A DNA stretch of 20,080 bases from an uncultured Alistipes sp. (GCA_910586375.1 CAJUIE010000017.1:1-20080), one strand, 5' to 3'. Numbered from the stretch's first letter, positions 5,946-17,952 are shown. Notes: generated by a model from the letters alone, not told the origin. Numbers and translations are program-made.

Positions 5946-6362
5946 ATGGCGACAAAAAAAGGATTTTCCATCGAAGTTTCGAGCCGTTACGACGGCTGGT
6001 GGCGCTATAATGCAGCGCTCATGTGCGGCATGTTCGATGCCGCCGGCAACCGTACAGGATTTGCATCGGCCACTTCGCAGGTTGCCGACGTAGGTGCTGG
6101 TCCCGACGAGCCGCCGGCAGACATCGATCCGGCACGCAGCGTGTTGCTCGAGGCTCCGGAGTGCGACCACATCGTACTTTATATTTATATCATCCCCCAC
6201 CGGCTGCCCGCCAGCAACGACATCGACACGACAAAGCCTTTCGACATCAAGCTCACAGCACGTTACAACGGCCGCGAACTCCTCGCCCAAAAGCACTCCA
6301 TCAACCAGTGGTCGGGGGCCTCGCTCGAAATAAAGATCGGCCGGGAGGGCGAAATAAAATAG
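5946..6362 (+). CDS. Unrecognised 138-residue protein, predicted cytoplasmic and beta-rich
   Basis: I do not recognise this protein. It starts MATKKGFSIEVSSRYDGWWRYN and ends with a basic EIKIGREGEIK tail. There is no signal peptide or membrane segment, so it should stay in the cytoplasm. Alternating hydrophobic stretches (FSIEVSS, HIVLYIYIIPH, FDIKLTARYNG, ASLEIKI) separated by polar turns suggest one small beta-sandwich domain. Visible features include the WW pair at residues 18-19, an acidic/proline loop (GPDEPPADIDP) in the middle, and two cysteines (28 and about 74). The frame stays open far upstream of 5946, but that part lies antisense to the DUF177 gene, and the promoter at 5909-5940 argues for the 5946 start. 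It is probably monocistronic, since a separate promoter precedes the next gene. Codon use resembles the neighbours, so recent transfer is not suggested. Confidence 0.75.
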   Translation: MATKKGFSIEVSSRYDGWWRYNAALMCGMFDAAGNRTGFASATSQVADVGAGPDEPPADIDPARSVLLEAPECDHIVLYIYIIPHRLPASNDIDTTKPFDIKLTARYNGRELLAQKHSINQWSGASLEIKIGREGEIK

Positions 6363-6467
6363 ATGAAACTCTGGAAATATCCGGACTTCGGGACTCGGAT
6401 TCTGAACAGACGAATTGGCCAAGTATACGACATTTAGTCCAATTTTCAAGAATTTTATACCAGAATT

Positions 6468-6499
6468 TTTGGTCTCCGGGAATAGTTTTTCTACTTTTG
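6468..6499 (+). promoter_or_regulatory. Promoter of the FadL/OmpP1-type gene
   Basis: TTTG (6468-6471), a 20-base spacer and TACTTTTG (6492-6499) match the -33/-7 consensus. The predicted start near 6503 leaves a leader of about 50 bases before the ATG at 6554, with no Shine-Dalgarno sequence. Confidence 0.82.
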
Positions 6500-6553
6500 C
6501 CCGCGATTTCGCTTACCCTCAGCGGAGCGAAAACATCACCCAAAACTTCTTTT

Positions 6554-8068
6554 ATGAAAAAAATTCTCCTTCTCCTCGGCACCTGCACCCTCGCGTCGGG
6601 CGTCTTCGCCGAGGGCTACCAGGTCAACAACATGTCGGCCCGACAAACCGGTATGGGACACGTAGGCACAGCCATGAAGCTCAACTCAGAGTCGATCTAC
6701 TTCAACCCGGCGGCGGCTTCGTTCCAGACATCGAAGTTCGATATTTCGGCCGGATTCACGGGCATCGTCGCCAAAGTAGAGTACCGCCCGCTGCCGACTA
6801 AGGACAACGGCTATTTGGGCAGCCCTGTAGAGAAATCGCGCAACAAGCTTTCGACCCCGCTACACGTCTATTTCAACTACAAGCCCATCGAGCGGCTCTC
6901 GGTCGGCGTCGGATTCTTCACTCCCAACGGCTCATCGATGCGCTGGGGCGACGACTGGTCGGGGGCCCACCTGATTCAGGAGATCAACCTTCAGGCTTTC
7001 TGCGTGCAGCCTACCGTGTCGTTCAAAATCTGCGAGCGGCTCTCCATAGGCGCAGGACTAATGATTACATGGGGTAATTTTGACCTCTCGCGGTCGATGC
7101 TCCCCACAAAGTCGGGCTATCTTCAGGCTGCCGGAGGTCTGCAAATGGCTGCTTCGAAGCTTCAGACCACGGTCGAGCAGCTGCAACAGCTTCCCCAGAC
7201 CCCGGAAACCGCCGCTCAGATCGCAACCCTGCAAGGTTACATCGGTCAGGCCCAGGCAGGTGCCACCTATTTCGGCTCGGACTTCGAGAACCGGGCCATC
7301 GTCTCAGCCCAGCTCGATGGCAAGTCCAACGTAGCGGTGGGCATCAATGCGGGTATTCTGTGGGACATCAACAACAAATGGTCGCTCGGCATGACGTGGC
7401 GCTCACGCATGAATATGAAGGTCGACAAGGGTCATGCAGCTCTCGATTACGCCACTCCCGAAGCGCAGCAATACCTCACACTGCTCAACAAGCTGAGTCT
7501 GTTGGCTGGCGGTGAGGCGGTGATTCCCGCACTGGACCAAGGCACATTCCACACTCAACTGCCTCTGCCATCGGTGGTGACATGGGGCGTATCGTTTCGC
7601 CCGACCGAACGCTGGGAGCTGGCCGCAGACCTTCAATGGAATGGCTGGAGCGCCTATAAAAACCTCAACGTGGAGTTCAACGAAACAGAACTGGGGCTCA
7701 AGCCGATCAACTCGGTAAAAAACTACTCCAACACGCTGGCCTTCCGCTTTGGCGGAGAGTACCGGGCCGCCGAGTGGCTCACGGCCCGCATGGGCATGTA
7801 TGTCGACGAAAGCCCCGTCGATAGCAACTACCTCAACCCCGAGACCCCCTCGATGACCAAAGTATCCTACACGGCCGGTTTATCACTGCGCCCAGTGAAG
7901 TTCCTGTCAATCGACCTGGCCTACTGCTACGTCTCGTCGGCCGACCCCGAGCGCACGGGCTCCTACCCGGTCTACGACTACAATACAGGAGAGCTCAGCT
8001 CGGTATTCTCAGGCAACTACAAGCTCCATGCCCATGTATTTTCGGCAGGTGTGAGGTTCCGTTTCTAA
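6554..8068 (+). CDS. OmpP1/FadL/TodX-family outer-membrane transport protein
   Basis: This is a 504-residue outer-membrane beta-barrel of the FadL family, which passes hydrophobic molecules such as long-chain fatty acids through the outer membrane. It has a signal peptide (MKKILLLLGTCTLASGVFA, residues 1-19). The family N terminus follows: EGYQVNNMSARQTGMGHVGTA, then SESIYFNPAAASF near residues 46-57. Later strands show the usual aromatic/alternating pattern, and the protein ends in the outer-membrane signal GVRFRF with a terminal Phe. A Cys at 11 does not sit in a good lipobox. Residues about 187-238 form a Gln/Ala-rich, probably helical insert, discussed separately. The start at 6554 is set by the signal peptide and lies about 50 bases after a good promoter. 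The true substrate cannot be told from sequence. Proximity to fabH and plsX is suggestive of lipid uptake but they are transcribed divergently. Confidence 0.9.
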   Translation: MKKILLLLGTCTLASGVFAEGYQVNNMSARQTGMGHVGTAMKLNSESIYFNPAAASFQTSKFDISAGFTGIVAKVEYRPLPTKDNGYLGSPVEKSRNKLSTPLHVYFNYKPIERLSVGVGFFTPNGSSMRWGDDWSGAHLIQEINLQAFCVQPTVSFKICERLSIGAGLMITWGNFDLSRSMLPTKSGYLQAAGGLQMAASKLQTTVEQLQQLPQTPETAAQIATLQGYIGQAQAGATYFGSDFENRAIVSAQLDGKSNVAVGINAGILWDINNKWSLGMTWRSRMNMKVDKGHAALDYATPEAQQYLTLLNKLSLLAGGEAVIPALDQGTFHTQLPLPSVVTWGVSFRPTERWELAADLQWNGWSAYKNLNVEFNETELGLKPINSVKNYSNTLAFRFGGEYRAAEWLTARMGMYVDESPVDSNYLNPETPSMTKVSYTAGLSLRPVKFLSIDLAYCYVSSADPERTGSYPVYDYNTGELSSVFSGNYKLHAHVFSAGVRFRF

Positions 8069-8093
8069 AGTTCGGAGTTTTTTCGTATCTTTG
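8062..8093 (+). promoter_or_regulatory. Probable promoter of tRNA-Arg(CCT)
   Basis: TATCTTTG at 8086-8093 is a perfect -7 element. Twenty bases upstream lies TTTC (8062-8065), a one-base departure from the -33 TTTG that overlaps the last codons of the outer-membrane protein gene. Transcription would start near 8097, some 36 bases before the tRNA. Confidence 0.65.
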
Positions 8094-8124
8094 CAGCGTC
8101 CTTTCCGCCCGGGAGGGACGCTGC
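8093..8124 (+). terminator. Hairpin between the FadL-type gene and tRNA-Arg
   Basis: GCAGCGTCC (8093-8101) pairs with GGACGCTGC (8116-8124), nine bp, and inner bases can extend the stem. A moderately T-rich ATTATTTTG follows. It is the only hairpin after the stop at 8066-8068 and probably terminates that gene's transcript. Its left arm begins in the -7 element of the tRNA promoter. Confidence 0.55.
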
Positions 8125-8132
8125 ATTATTTT

Positions 8133-8204
8133 GGCTCCATAGTTCAAGGGATAGAACGAGGGTTTCCTAAACCCTAAATTCGCGTTCGAGTCGCGGTGGG
8201 GCTA
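8133..8204 (+). tRNA. tRNA-Arg (anticodon CCT)
   Basis: The full cloverleaf is visible in 72 bases. The acceptor stem pairs GGCTCCA (8133-8139) with TGGGGCT (8197-8203), including G-U pairs, with discriminator A at 8204. The anticodon arm AGGGT/ACCCT (8159-8163, 8171-8175) encloses the loop TTCCTAA with anticodon CCT at 8166-8168. The T arm contains TTCGAGT. The 3' CCA is not encoded; the sequence continues CTT. It reads the AGG arginine codon. A promoter precedes it and a strong terminator follows 8 bases after it. Confidence 0.95.
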
Positions 8205-8212
8205 CTTTTCAA

Positions 8213-8248
8213 CAGAGCGTGTACCTACAGGTACACGCTCTGCTTTTT
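8213..8248 (+). terminator. Terminator of tRNA-Arg
   Basis: A perfect 13-bp stem pairs 8213-8225 (CAGAGCGTGTACC) with 8230-8242 around the loop TACA and is followed by CTTTTT at 8243-8248. This is a textbook rho-independent terminator just after the tRNA. Confidence 0.92.
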
Positions 8249-8410
8249 CATGTTCCCGCTTGCAAGTTCCCGGAATGCAGGCCGAAGCCCGGGCCCCTCT
8301 ATATCATTCTTTATCGGGTTATGTCCTCCTCAGAATGGTAGTTTTTGTTTTTCAGTCGTCAGACTGGCACGCCCCCCGGCGTAGGCTTGCGACACCCTCC
8401 CGCCATCAAC

Positions 8411-8445
8411 AAAAACCGCCGCCCTCCGTTTTCGGAGGGCGGCGG
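8411..8445 (-). terminator. Terminator of the secE-to-rpoC cluster
   Basis: A perfect 13-bp GC-rich stem pairs 8416-8428 (CCGCCGCCCTCCG) with 8433-8445 around a TTTT loop. On the minus strand it is followed directly by TTTTT (8415-8411). It begins 35 bases past the rpoC stop and should end the long transcript. The DNA between it and the tRNA-Arg terminator (8249-8410) shows no gene or clear signal. Confidence 0.93.
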
Positions 8446-8480
8446 CAACAATTGTGCTCTGCAACAGACGTTGCAACGAA

Positions 8481-12740
<4,260 letters not shown>

Positions 12741-12779
12741 ATTTGTTTGTTTCTCTTTTTCTTATCCTCTAAATAGCCC

Positions 12780-15700
12780 TTATTCGAGTTTGACCGACAG
12801 AGCCAGACCGCGCAACTCGTGCAGCAGCACGTTCATCGCCTCGGGAATACCCGGCCTGGGCAGGTTCTCGCCCTTGACAATGGCCTCGTAAGCCTTGGCA
12901 CGCCCCATCACATCGTCGGACTTGATCGTAAGGATCTCCTGCAGGATGTTAGCAGCACCGAAGCCTTCGAGCGCCCACACCTCCATCTCACCGAAACGCT
13001 GACCACCGAACTGAGCTTTACCGCCCAGCGGTTGCTGCGTGATAAGCGAATAAGGGCCTATCGAACGTGCGTGCATCTTGTCGTCAATCATGTGGCCCAG
13101 CTTGAGCATGTAGGTCACACCCACGGTTGCCGGCTGGTCGAAACGCTCGCCCGTACCACCGTCATAAAGATAGGTGCGGCCGCTATGGGGAATGCCCGCC
13201 TGAGCCGTATACTCGTTGATCTGGTCAAGCGAAGCACCGTCGAAGATCGGCGTGGCGAACTTCAGGCCCAGTTCGCGACCGGCCCACCCGAGCACAGCCT
13301 CGTAAATCTGCCCGAGGTTCATTCGCGAAGGCACACCCAGAGGATTCAGACAGATGTCGACGATAGTGCCATCCTCCAGGAAGGGCATATCCTCGTCGCG
13401 CACGACTTTAGCCACAATACCCTTGTTACCATGACGTCCGGCCATCTTGTCACCCACCTTGAGCTTACGCTTCTTGGCGATATAAACCTTCGCCATCTGG
13501 ATGACGCCCGTCTGAGGCAACTCATCGCCGTTGGTGAGGTTATACTTCTCGCGCTTGATGGCGGCATCGGCCTTCTTCCACTCGATGGAGTAGTTATTTA
13601 CCGTAGCCTCGATCAGAGCGTCGATGTGCTCATCGCCGGTCCACTTGCACGAACCCAGGTTCATGTAGCCCATCGCTACCCCCGTCTTCTCGTCCACAGA
13701 CTTGCGGGCGATCTCCTCCAGCATCTTCTGCGAGAACTTCGTACCGGCAGCATAAAGCTCCACTCCAAAGTAATCGGTAATCCCGACCGTGGTCTTACCC
13801 TGCAAGAGCGACCAGAGCTTCGAAACTAAGCGTTTGGTCAGCCCGGCAATCTCCTCCGAGAACTTCTCGTCGAGCTTCTCCAGCTGCACCTTCTCAGCAT
13901 TCTTACCCTTTTTGTTATCCTTACCGGCGCGACTGTAAAGCGTCGTACCGATAACCACGCCGTGCAGCGAGGGCTGCGCCTTGAGCGAAGCGTCCTTCAC
14001 ATCGCCGGCCTTGTCGCCGAAGATCGCACGCAGCAGTTTCTCTTCGGGCGAGGGATCACTCTCACCCTTGGGCGTAATCTTACCAATGAGGATGTCTCCC
14101 GGGTGTACGTTGGCTCCTACGCGGACGATACCGTTGGCATCGAGGTCGCGCGTGGCATCCTCCGAGACGTTGGGAATATCCGACGTGAGCTCCTCGACAC
14201 CGCGCTTGGTGTCGCGTACCTCCATGATGTATTCGTCGACGTGCACCGACGTGAAGATGTCCTCGCGCTGGATACGCTCCGAAATAACAATGGCGTCCTC
14301 GAAGTTATATCCCTTCCAGGGCATGTAGGCCACCTTGAGGTTGCGGCCCAGCGCCAGCTCGCCCCGCTGGGTCGAGTAGCCCTCAGTAATGATCTGGCCC
14401 TTCTTCACCTTGTCACCCGTCAAAACGATGGGCTTCAGGGTTACGGAGGTATTCTGGTTGGTCCGACGATAACGCGGCAGTTCATAAGTTGTCACCTCCG
14501 GAGCGAACGAAGCGAGAATTTCGTCTTCCGAACGCTCGTATTTGATCTGTATCTTCGTAGCATCGGCAAAAACCACCTCGCCATCGCTTTCGGCGACGAT
14601 CTGAATACGGCTGTCGGAAATCATATCCTTTTCAATGCCCGTACCGACGATCGGAGCCTCCGACGTCACCAAAGGCACAGCCTGACGCATCATGTTCGAG
14701 CCCATCAGCGCACGGTTGGCATCGTCGTGCTCCAGGAACGGAATGAGGCTCGCCGCGATCGACGCAATCTGGTTGGGCGCCACGTCCATGAGGTTGACTT
14801 CAGCAGCCGTAACAACGGGGAAGTCGGCACCCTGACGCGCCTTGATACGATCGGGAGAGAGGAAATGTCCCTTGTCGTCGATCGGCATGTTGGACTGCGC
14901 AACGATCTTACCCTCCTCCTCTTCGGCCGAGTAGTAGCGAATGTGCGAATTATCCAGGTCGATCTTACCGTTTTCGACCGTACGATAGGGCGTCTCGATG
15001 AAGCCCATCGGTGAAATCTTGGCATAAACGCACAACGACGAAATCAGACCGATATTCGGACCTTCCGGCGACTCGATCGGGCACAGACGTCCATAATGCG
15101 TATAGTGCACGTCTCGCACCTCGAAACCGGCGCGGTCACGCGACAGACCGCCAGGGCCGAGGGCCGACAAACGACGTTTGTGCGTAATCTCGGCCAACGG
15201 GTTGATTTGGTCCATGAACTGCGAAAGCTGCGACGTGCCGAAGAACGAATTGATCACCGACGACAACGTTTTTGCGTTGATCAGGTCCACCGGAGTAAAC
15301 ACTTCGTTGTCCCGCACGTTCATACGCTCGCGGATCGTACGTGCCATACGCACGAAACCCACCGAGAACTGGTTCGACAGCTGCTCACCCACCGTGCGGA
15401 CACGACGATTCGACAAGTGGTCGATGTCGTCCACGTCGGCCTTGGAGTTGATGAGCTGGATCAGGTATTTGATGATGGCGATAATGTCCTCGCGCGTCAA
15501 CGTGCGGATCGCCGGATCGATGTCCAGATCCAGTTTCTTGTTGATGCGGTAGCGGCCTACGTCGCCTAAATCATAACGTTTATCCGAGAAAAAGAGCTTC
15601 TCGATGACATCACGCGCCGTGGCCTCATCGGGCGGCTCCGAAGCGCGCAACTGCCTGTAAATATAAACCACAGCCTCCTTTTCGGAGTTGCAGGGGTCTT

Positions 15701-16640
15701 TCTGCAAAGTATTGTAAATAATCGAAAAATCGATGCCCGATTGATTCTCTTTGTGCAAAAGAATCGTCTTGGCCCCCGACTCGATGATCTCGTCGATATG
15801 TTCTTCCGCCAGCACCGTCTCACGATCCACGATGACGTTGTTACGCTCGATCGAAACAACCTCACCCGTATCCTCATCCACGAAGTCCTCGACCCAGGTC
15901 GAAAGGACCCGTGCGGCCAGCTTGCGCCCCACAGCCTTCTTGAGGTTGGCTTTCGAGACCTTCACTTCGTCGGCCAGGTCGAAAATCTCCAGTATCTGCT
16001 GGTCAGCCTCGTAACCGATGGCACGCAGCAGCGTCGTGACAGGCAGCTTCTTCTTGCGGTCGATGTAGGCGTACATCACGTTGTTGATGTCCGTAGCAAA
16101 CTCGATCCACGACCCTTTAAAGGGGATAATACGCGCCGAGTAGAGCTTGGTGCCGTTAGTATGCATGCTCTGCCCAAAGAAGACTCCCGGGGAACGATGC
16201 AGCTGCGAGACAATCACACGCTCCGCACCGTTGATGACGAACGTTCCCCGCTCGGTCATGTAGGGTATCGTTCCAAAATAGACGTCCTGCACCACCACAC
16301 CGAAATCTTCATGCTCATCGTCCGTGCAGTAGAGCTTCAACTTCGCCTTCAGAGGCACGCTGTACGTAAGACCGCGGTCCAGGCACTCCTCGATCGAGTA
16401 ACGCGGCGGGTCGATATAGTAGTCGATGAACTCCAGAACGAAGTTGTTCCGGGTATCCGTGATGGGAAAATTCTCCTGAAACACCTTGTAGAGGCCCTCA
16501 TTCTTACGATTCTCGGCCGTGGTGTCCATCTGGAAAAAGTCCCGGAAGGATTTAAGCTGCACCTCCAGCAAATCCGGGTAAGGCACCCGGTTCTTCACCG
16601 TGGAAAAGCTGATTCTTTGTTGTGTTTTAGCTGTGGACAT
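12780..16640 (-). CDS. rpoB: DNA-directed RNA polymerase subunit beta
   Basis: Beta is the other large catalytic subunit and the rifampicin target. With the start at 16640 (MSTAKTQQRISFSTVKNRV) the product has 1286 residues. That start aligns with other Bacteroidales RpoB proteins; an in-frame ATG at 16700 would add an unlikely Arg-rich 20-residue tail. Visible landmarks are the rifampicin pocket at 469-500 (QLSQFMDQINPLAEITHKRR, then LSALGPGG), CPIESPEGPNIGLI at 520-533, GDKMAGRHGNKGIV in the catalytic region, and the C-terminal GGKAQFGGQRFGEMEVWALE. Key pocket residues Gln474, Asp477, His487, Arg490 and Ser492 (E. coli 513, 516, 526, 529, 531) are the sensitive type, but Ile479 stands where E. 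coli has Asn518. A 369-base gap with a candidate attenuator separates it from rplL. Confidence 0.98.
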   Translation of the reverse strand: MSTAKTQQRISFSTVKNRVPYPDLLEVQLKSFRDFFQMDTTAENRKNEGLYKVFQENFPITDTRNNFVLEFIDYYIDPPRYSIEECLDRGLTYSVPLKAKLKLYCTDDEHEDFGVVVQDVYFGTIPYMTERGTFVINGAERVIVSQLHRSPGVFFGQSMHTNGTKLYSARIIPFKGSWIEFATDINNVMYAYIDRKKKLPVTTLLRAIGYEADQQILEIFDLADEVKVSKANLKKAVGRKLAARVLSTWVEDFVDEDTGEVVSIERNNVIVDRETVLAEEHIDEIIESGAKTILLHKENQSGIDFSIIYNTLQKDPCNSEKEAVVYIYRQLRASEPPDEATARDVIEKLFFSDKRYDLGDVGRYRINKKLDLDIDPAIRTLTREDIIAIIKYLIQLINSKADVDDIDHLSNRRVRTVGEQLSNQFSVGFVRMARTIRERMNVRDNEVFTPVDLINAKTLSSVINSFFGTSQLSQFMDQINPLAEITHKRRLSALGPGGLSRDRAGFEVRDVHYTHYGRLCPIESPEGPNIGLISSLCVYAKISPMGFIETPYRTVENGKIDLDNSHIRYYSAEEEEGKIVAQSNMPIDDKGHFLSPDRIKARQGADFPVVTAAEVNLMDVAPNQIASIAASLIPFLEHDDANRALMGSNMMRQAVPLVTSEAPIVGTGIEKDMISDSRIQIVAESDGEVVFADATKIQIKYERSEDEILASFAPEVTTYELPRYRRTNQNTSVTLKPIVLTGDKVKKGQIITEGYSTQRGELALGRNLKVAYMPWKGYNFEDAIVISERIQREDIFTSVHVDEYIMEVRDTKRGVEELTSDIPNVSEDATRDLDANGIVRVGANVHPGDILIGKITPKGESDPSPEEKLLRAIFGDKAGDVKDASLKAQPSLHGVVIGTTLYSRAGKDNKKGKNAEKVQLEKLDEKFSEEIAGLTKRLVSKLWSLLQGKTTVGITDYFGVELYAAGTKFSQKMLEEIARKSVDEKTGVAMGYMNLGSCKWTGDEHIDALIEATVNNYSIEWKKADAAIKREKYNLTNGDELPQTGVIQMAKVYIAKKRKLKVGDKMAGRHGNKGIVAKVVRDEDMPFLEDGTIVDICLNPLGVPSRMNLGQIYEAVLGWAGRELGLKFATPIFDGASLDQINEYTAQAGIPHSGRTYLYDGGTGERFDQPATVGVTYMLKLGHMIDDKMHARSIGPYSLITQQPLGGKAQFGGQRFGEMEVWALEGFGAANILQEILTIKSDDVMGRAKAYEAIVKGENLPRPGIPEAMNVLLHELRGLALSVKLE

Positions 16641-16915
16641 CGTGTTATCCAAATTAGTTGAAGTGTAATCGGGGCGTCTCCGCGCCCGAAAAACAGGCAT
16701 TCACCGGCAAAAGCCGCCTCCGCTGCTTCCGGAGGATTCCTACCCTCCTCGTCGGGCTGGCACTTTCAGGCGGGGAAGTATCTGCAACCATCCGGTCCTC
16801 TTCGCCCTCCCCCGCGGCTTATCCCGTCAATGCCCCCGTAATAAAGGCTTACGCCCCGGGAGCATCGCTTCCAAAGAACGGACACAGCACAAGTGGCACT
16901 TCCGATCTTTAGACC
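16641..16915 (-). other. rpoB upstream leader, no gene
   Basis: This stretch, together with the hairpin that follows, makes up the 369-base gap between rplL and rpoB. I see no credible gene on either strand and no good TTTG / TAnnTTTG promoter pair. A small 6-bp hairpin (16717-16722 with 16730-16735) is present. The region would form a long rpoB leader if transcription reads through from rplL, and it could hold a promoter of a type I do not recognise. Confidence 0.5.
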
Positions 16916-16956
16916 AAGAAAAGGCATAGAGCCTACACACCGGTAAGCCCTATACC
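16916..16956 (-). terminator. Candidate attenuator between rplL and rpoB
   Basis: On the minus strand GGTATAGGGCTT (16956-16945) pairs with AGGCTCTATGCC (16934-16923), a 12-bp stem with three G-U pairs, followed by TTTTCTT (16922-16916). It lies 53 bases after the rplL stop. In other bacteria, including Escherichia coli, partial termination between rplL and rpoB sets the excess of ribosomal protein over polymerase; the same role is inferred here. Confidence 0.65.
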
Positions 16957-17009
16957 TGATCTATCGGCAAGGTCTGGGCGACACGTCGCCCGACCTCCGT
17001 GCCGGACTC

Positions 17010-17387
17010 TTACTTGAGTTCAACCTCGGCACCTGCCTCCTCGAGCTGACCCTTGATCTGCTCAGCCTCTTCCTTGGAAACACCCTCCTTGATAGCCTTG
17101 GGGGCGCCGTCAACCAGAGCCTTAGCGTCGCCCAGCGACAGGCCTGCGAGGTCCTTCACAACCTTGATAACCTGGAGCTTAGCCTGGCCGGCGTTCTTCA
17201 GGATCACGTCGAACGACGACTTCTCAGCAGCAGCAGCCTCACCGGCGCCAGCTGCGGGAGCGGCTACAGCCACAGCGGCAGCTGCCGGCTCGATGCCATA
17301 CTCCTCCTTGAGGATCTGTGCGAGTTCGTTTACCTCGGTAACTTTCAGGTTTACCAGTTCTTCAGCAAGTTTCTTTACGTCTGCCAT
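17010..17387 (-). CDS. rplL: Large ribosomal subunit protein bL12 (L7/L12)
   Basis: Protein bL12 is the multicopy stalk protein that recruits and activates translational GTPases. The 125-residue product has the N-terminal dimerisation domain that binds L10 (MADVKKLAEELVNLKVTEVNELAQIL region, residues 1-30). A flexible Ala/Gly-rich hinge follows at about 34-55 (PAAAAVAVAAPAAGAGEAAA). The C-terminal factor-binding domain carries KSSFDVILKNAG, IKVVKDLAGLSLGDAKALVD and the ending LEEAGAEVELK. The gene follows rplJ by 40 bases. No Shine-Dalgarno sequence precedes it, which is notable for a protein made in several copies per ribosome. Confidence 0.97.
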   Translation of the reverse strand: MADVKKLAEELVNLKVTEVNELAQILKEEYGIEPAAAAVAVAAPAAGAGEAAAAEKSSFDVILKNAGQAKLQVIKVVKDLAGLSLGDAKALVDGAPKAIKEGVSKEEAEQIKGQLEEAGAEVELK

Positions 17388-17427
17388 AGTTGTAAGCGTA
17401 TTAAATTTTGTTTTTTACTTGTTGTGA

Positions 17428-17952
17428 TTAGTTGTTTCGCGATTCGAGCGTCTTCACGATGCCCGCAATCTTCTGACCCGCACTACCCTGCAATGCGGAG
17501 ATAACATTCTTCGCGGGGGATTGCAGCAGTGCGATAACGTCTGCGATAAGCTCCTCCTTGGATTTGATGTTGCACAGCGCGTCGAGCTGATTGTCGCCCA
17601 CATAAACGCACCCTTCGGCATAAGCAGCCTTCAGGACGGGTTTGTCCGAACTCTTGCGGAACTCTTTAATGAGCGTCGCAGGAGCCTTGGCTACGTGGGA
17701 GAACATGATCGAAGTCGAGCCCTCCAGTACTTTAACCAACTCAGCATCCGCCTTCTCCACCTTCTCAAGCGCCTTGGTCAGCAGTGTGTCCTTCACAACG
17801 ACCAGCTTAACCTCCTGCTCGAAGCACTTACGGCGCAACGCCGCCGTCTGCTCGGCATTCAAAGCCTCGATGTTGGTGATGTAGAAATGAGGATAGGCCT
17901 GGAGCTGCTCGGCGAGGTTGTTGATCACAACCAATTTTTCTTCCTTAGTCAT
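17428..17952 (-). CDS. rplJ: Large ribosomal subunit protein uL10
   Basis: Protein uL10 anchors the L12 dimers to 23S rRNA at the base of the stalk. The 174-residue product has the rRNA-binding N-terminal domain, including FYITNIEALNAEQTAALRRK around residues 23-42, VKLVVVKDTLLTKAL, and the ASTSIMFSH-like strand EGSTSIMFSH. It ends in a C-terminal helix (ISALQGSAGQKIAGIVKTLE) that holds L12. The start at 17952 follows a perfect AAGGAGG by 9 bases. Only 16 bases separate it from rplA, so an Escherichia coli-style L10 leader between these genes is not possible; any autoregulation must act elsewhere. Confidence 0.97.
   Translation of the reverse strand: MTKEEKLVVINNLAEQLQAYPHFYITNIEALNAEQTAALRRKCFEQEVKLVVVKDTLLTKALEKVEKADAELVKVLEGSTSIMFSHVAKAPATLIKEFRKSSDKPVLKAAYAEGCVYVGDNQLDALCNIKSKEELIADVIALLQSPAKNVISALQGSAGQKIAGIVKTLESRNN

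Noticed and set aside
16899..16910. CTTCCGATCT, identical to part of a common sequencing adapter, which might mean a chimeric assembly
   Set aside because: Only about ten bases match and the flanking bases differ from the adapter; gene order on both sides is the normal rplL-rpoB order.
16658..16912. An 84-codon plus-strand frame in the rplL-rpoB gap
   Set aside because: No Shine-Dalgarno sequence or promoter, no recognisable domain, and its start overlaps the rpoB upstream region. It looks like chance in GC-rich DNA.
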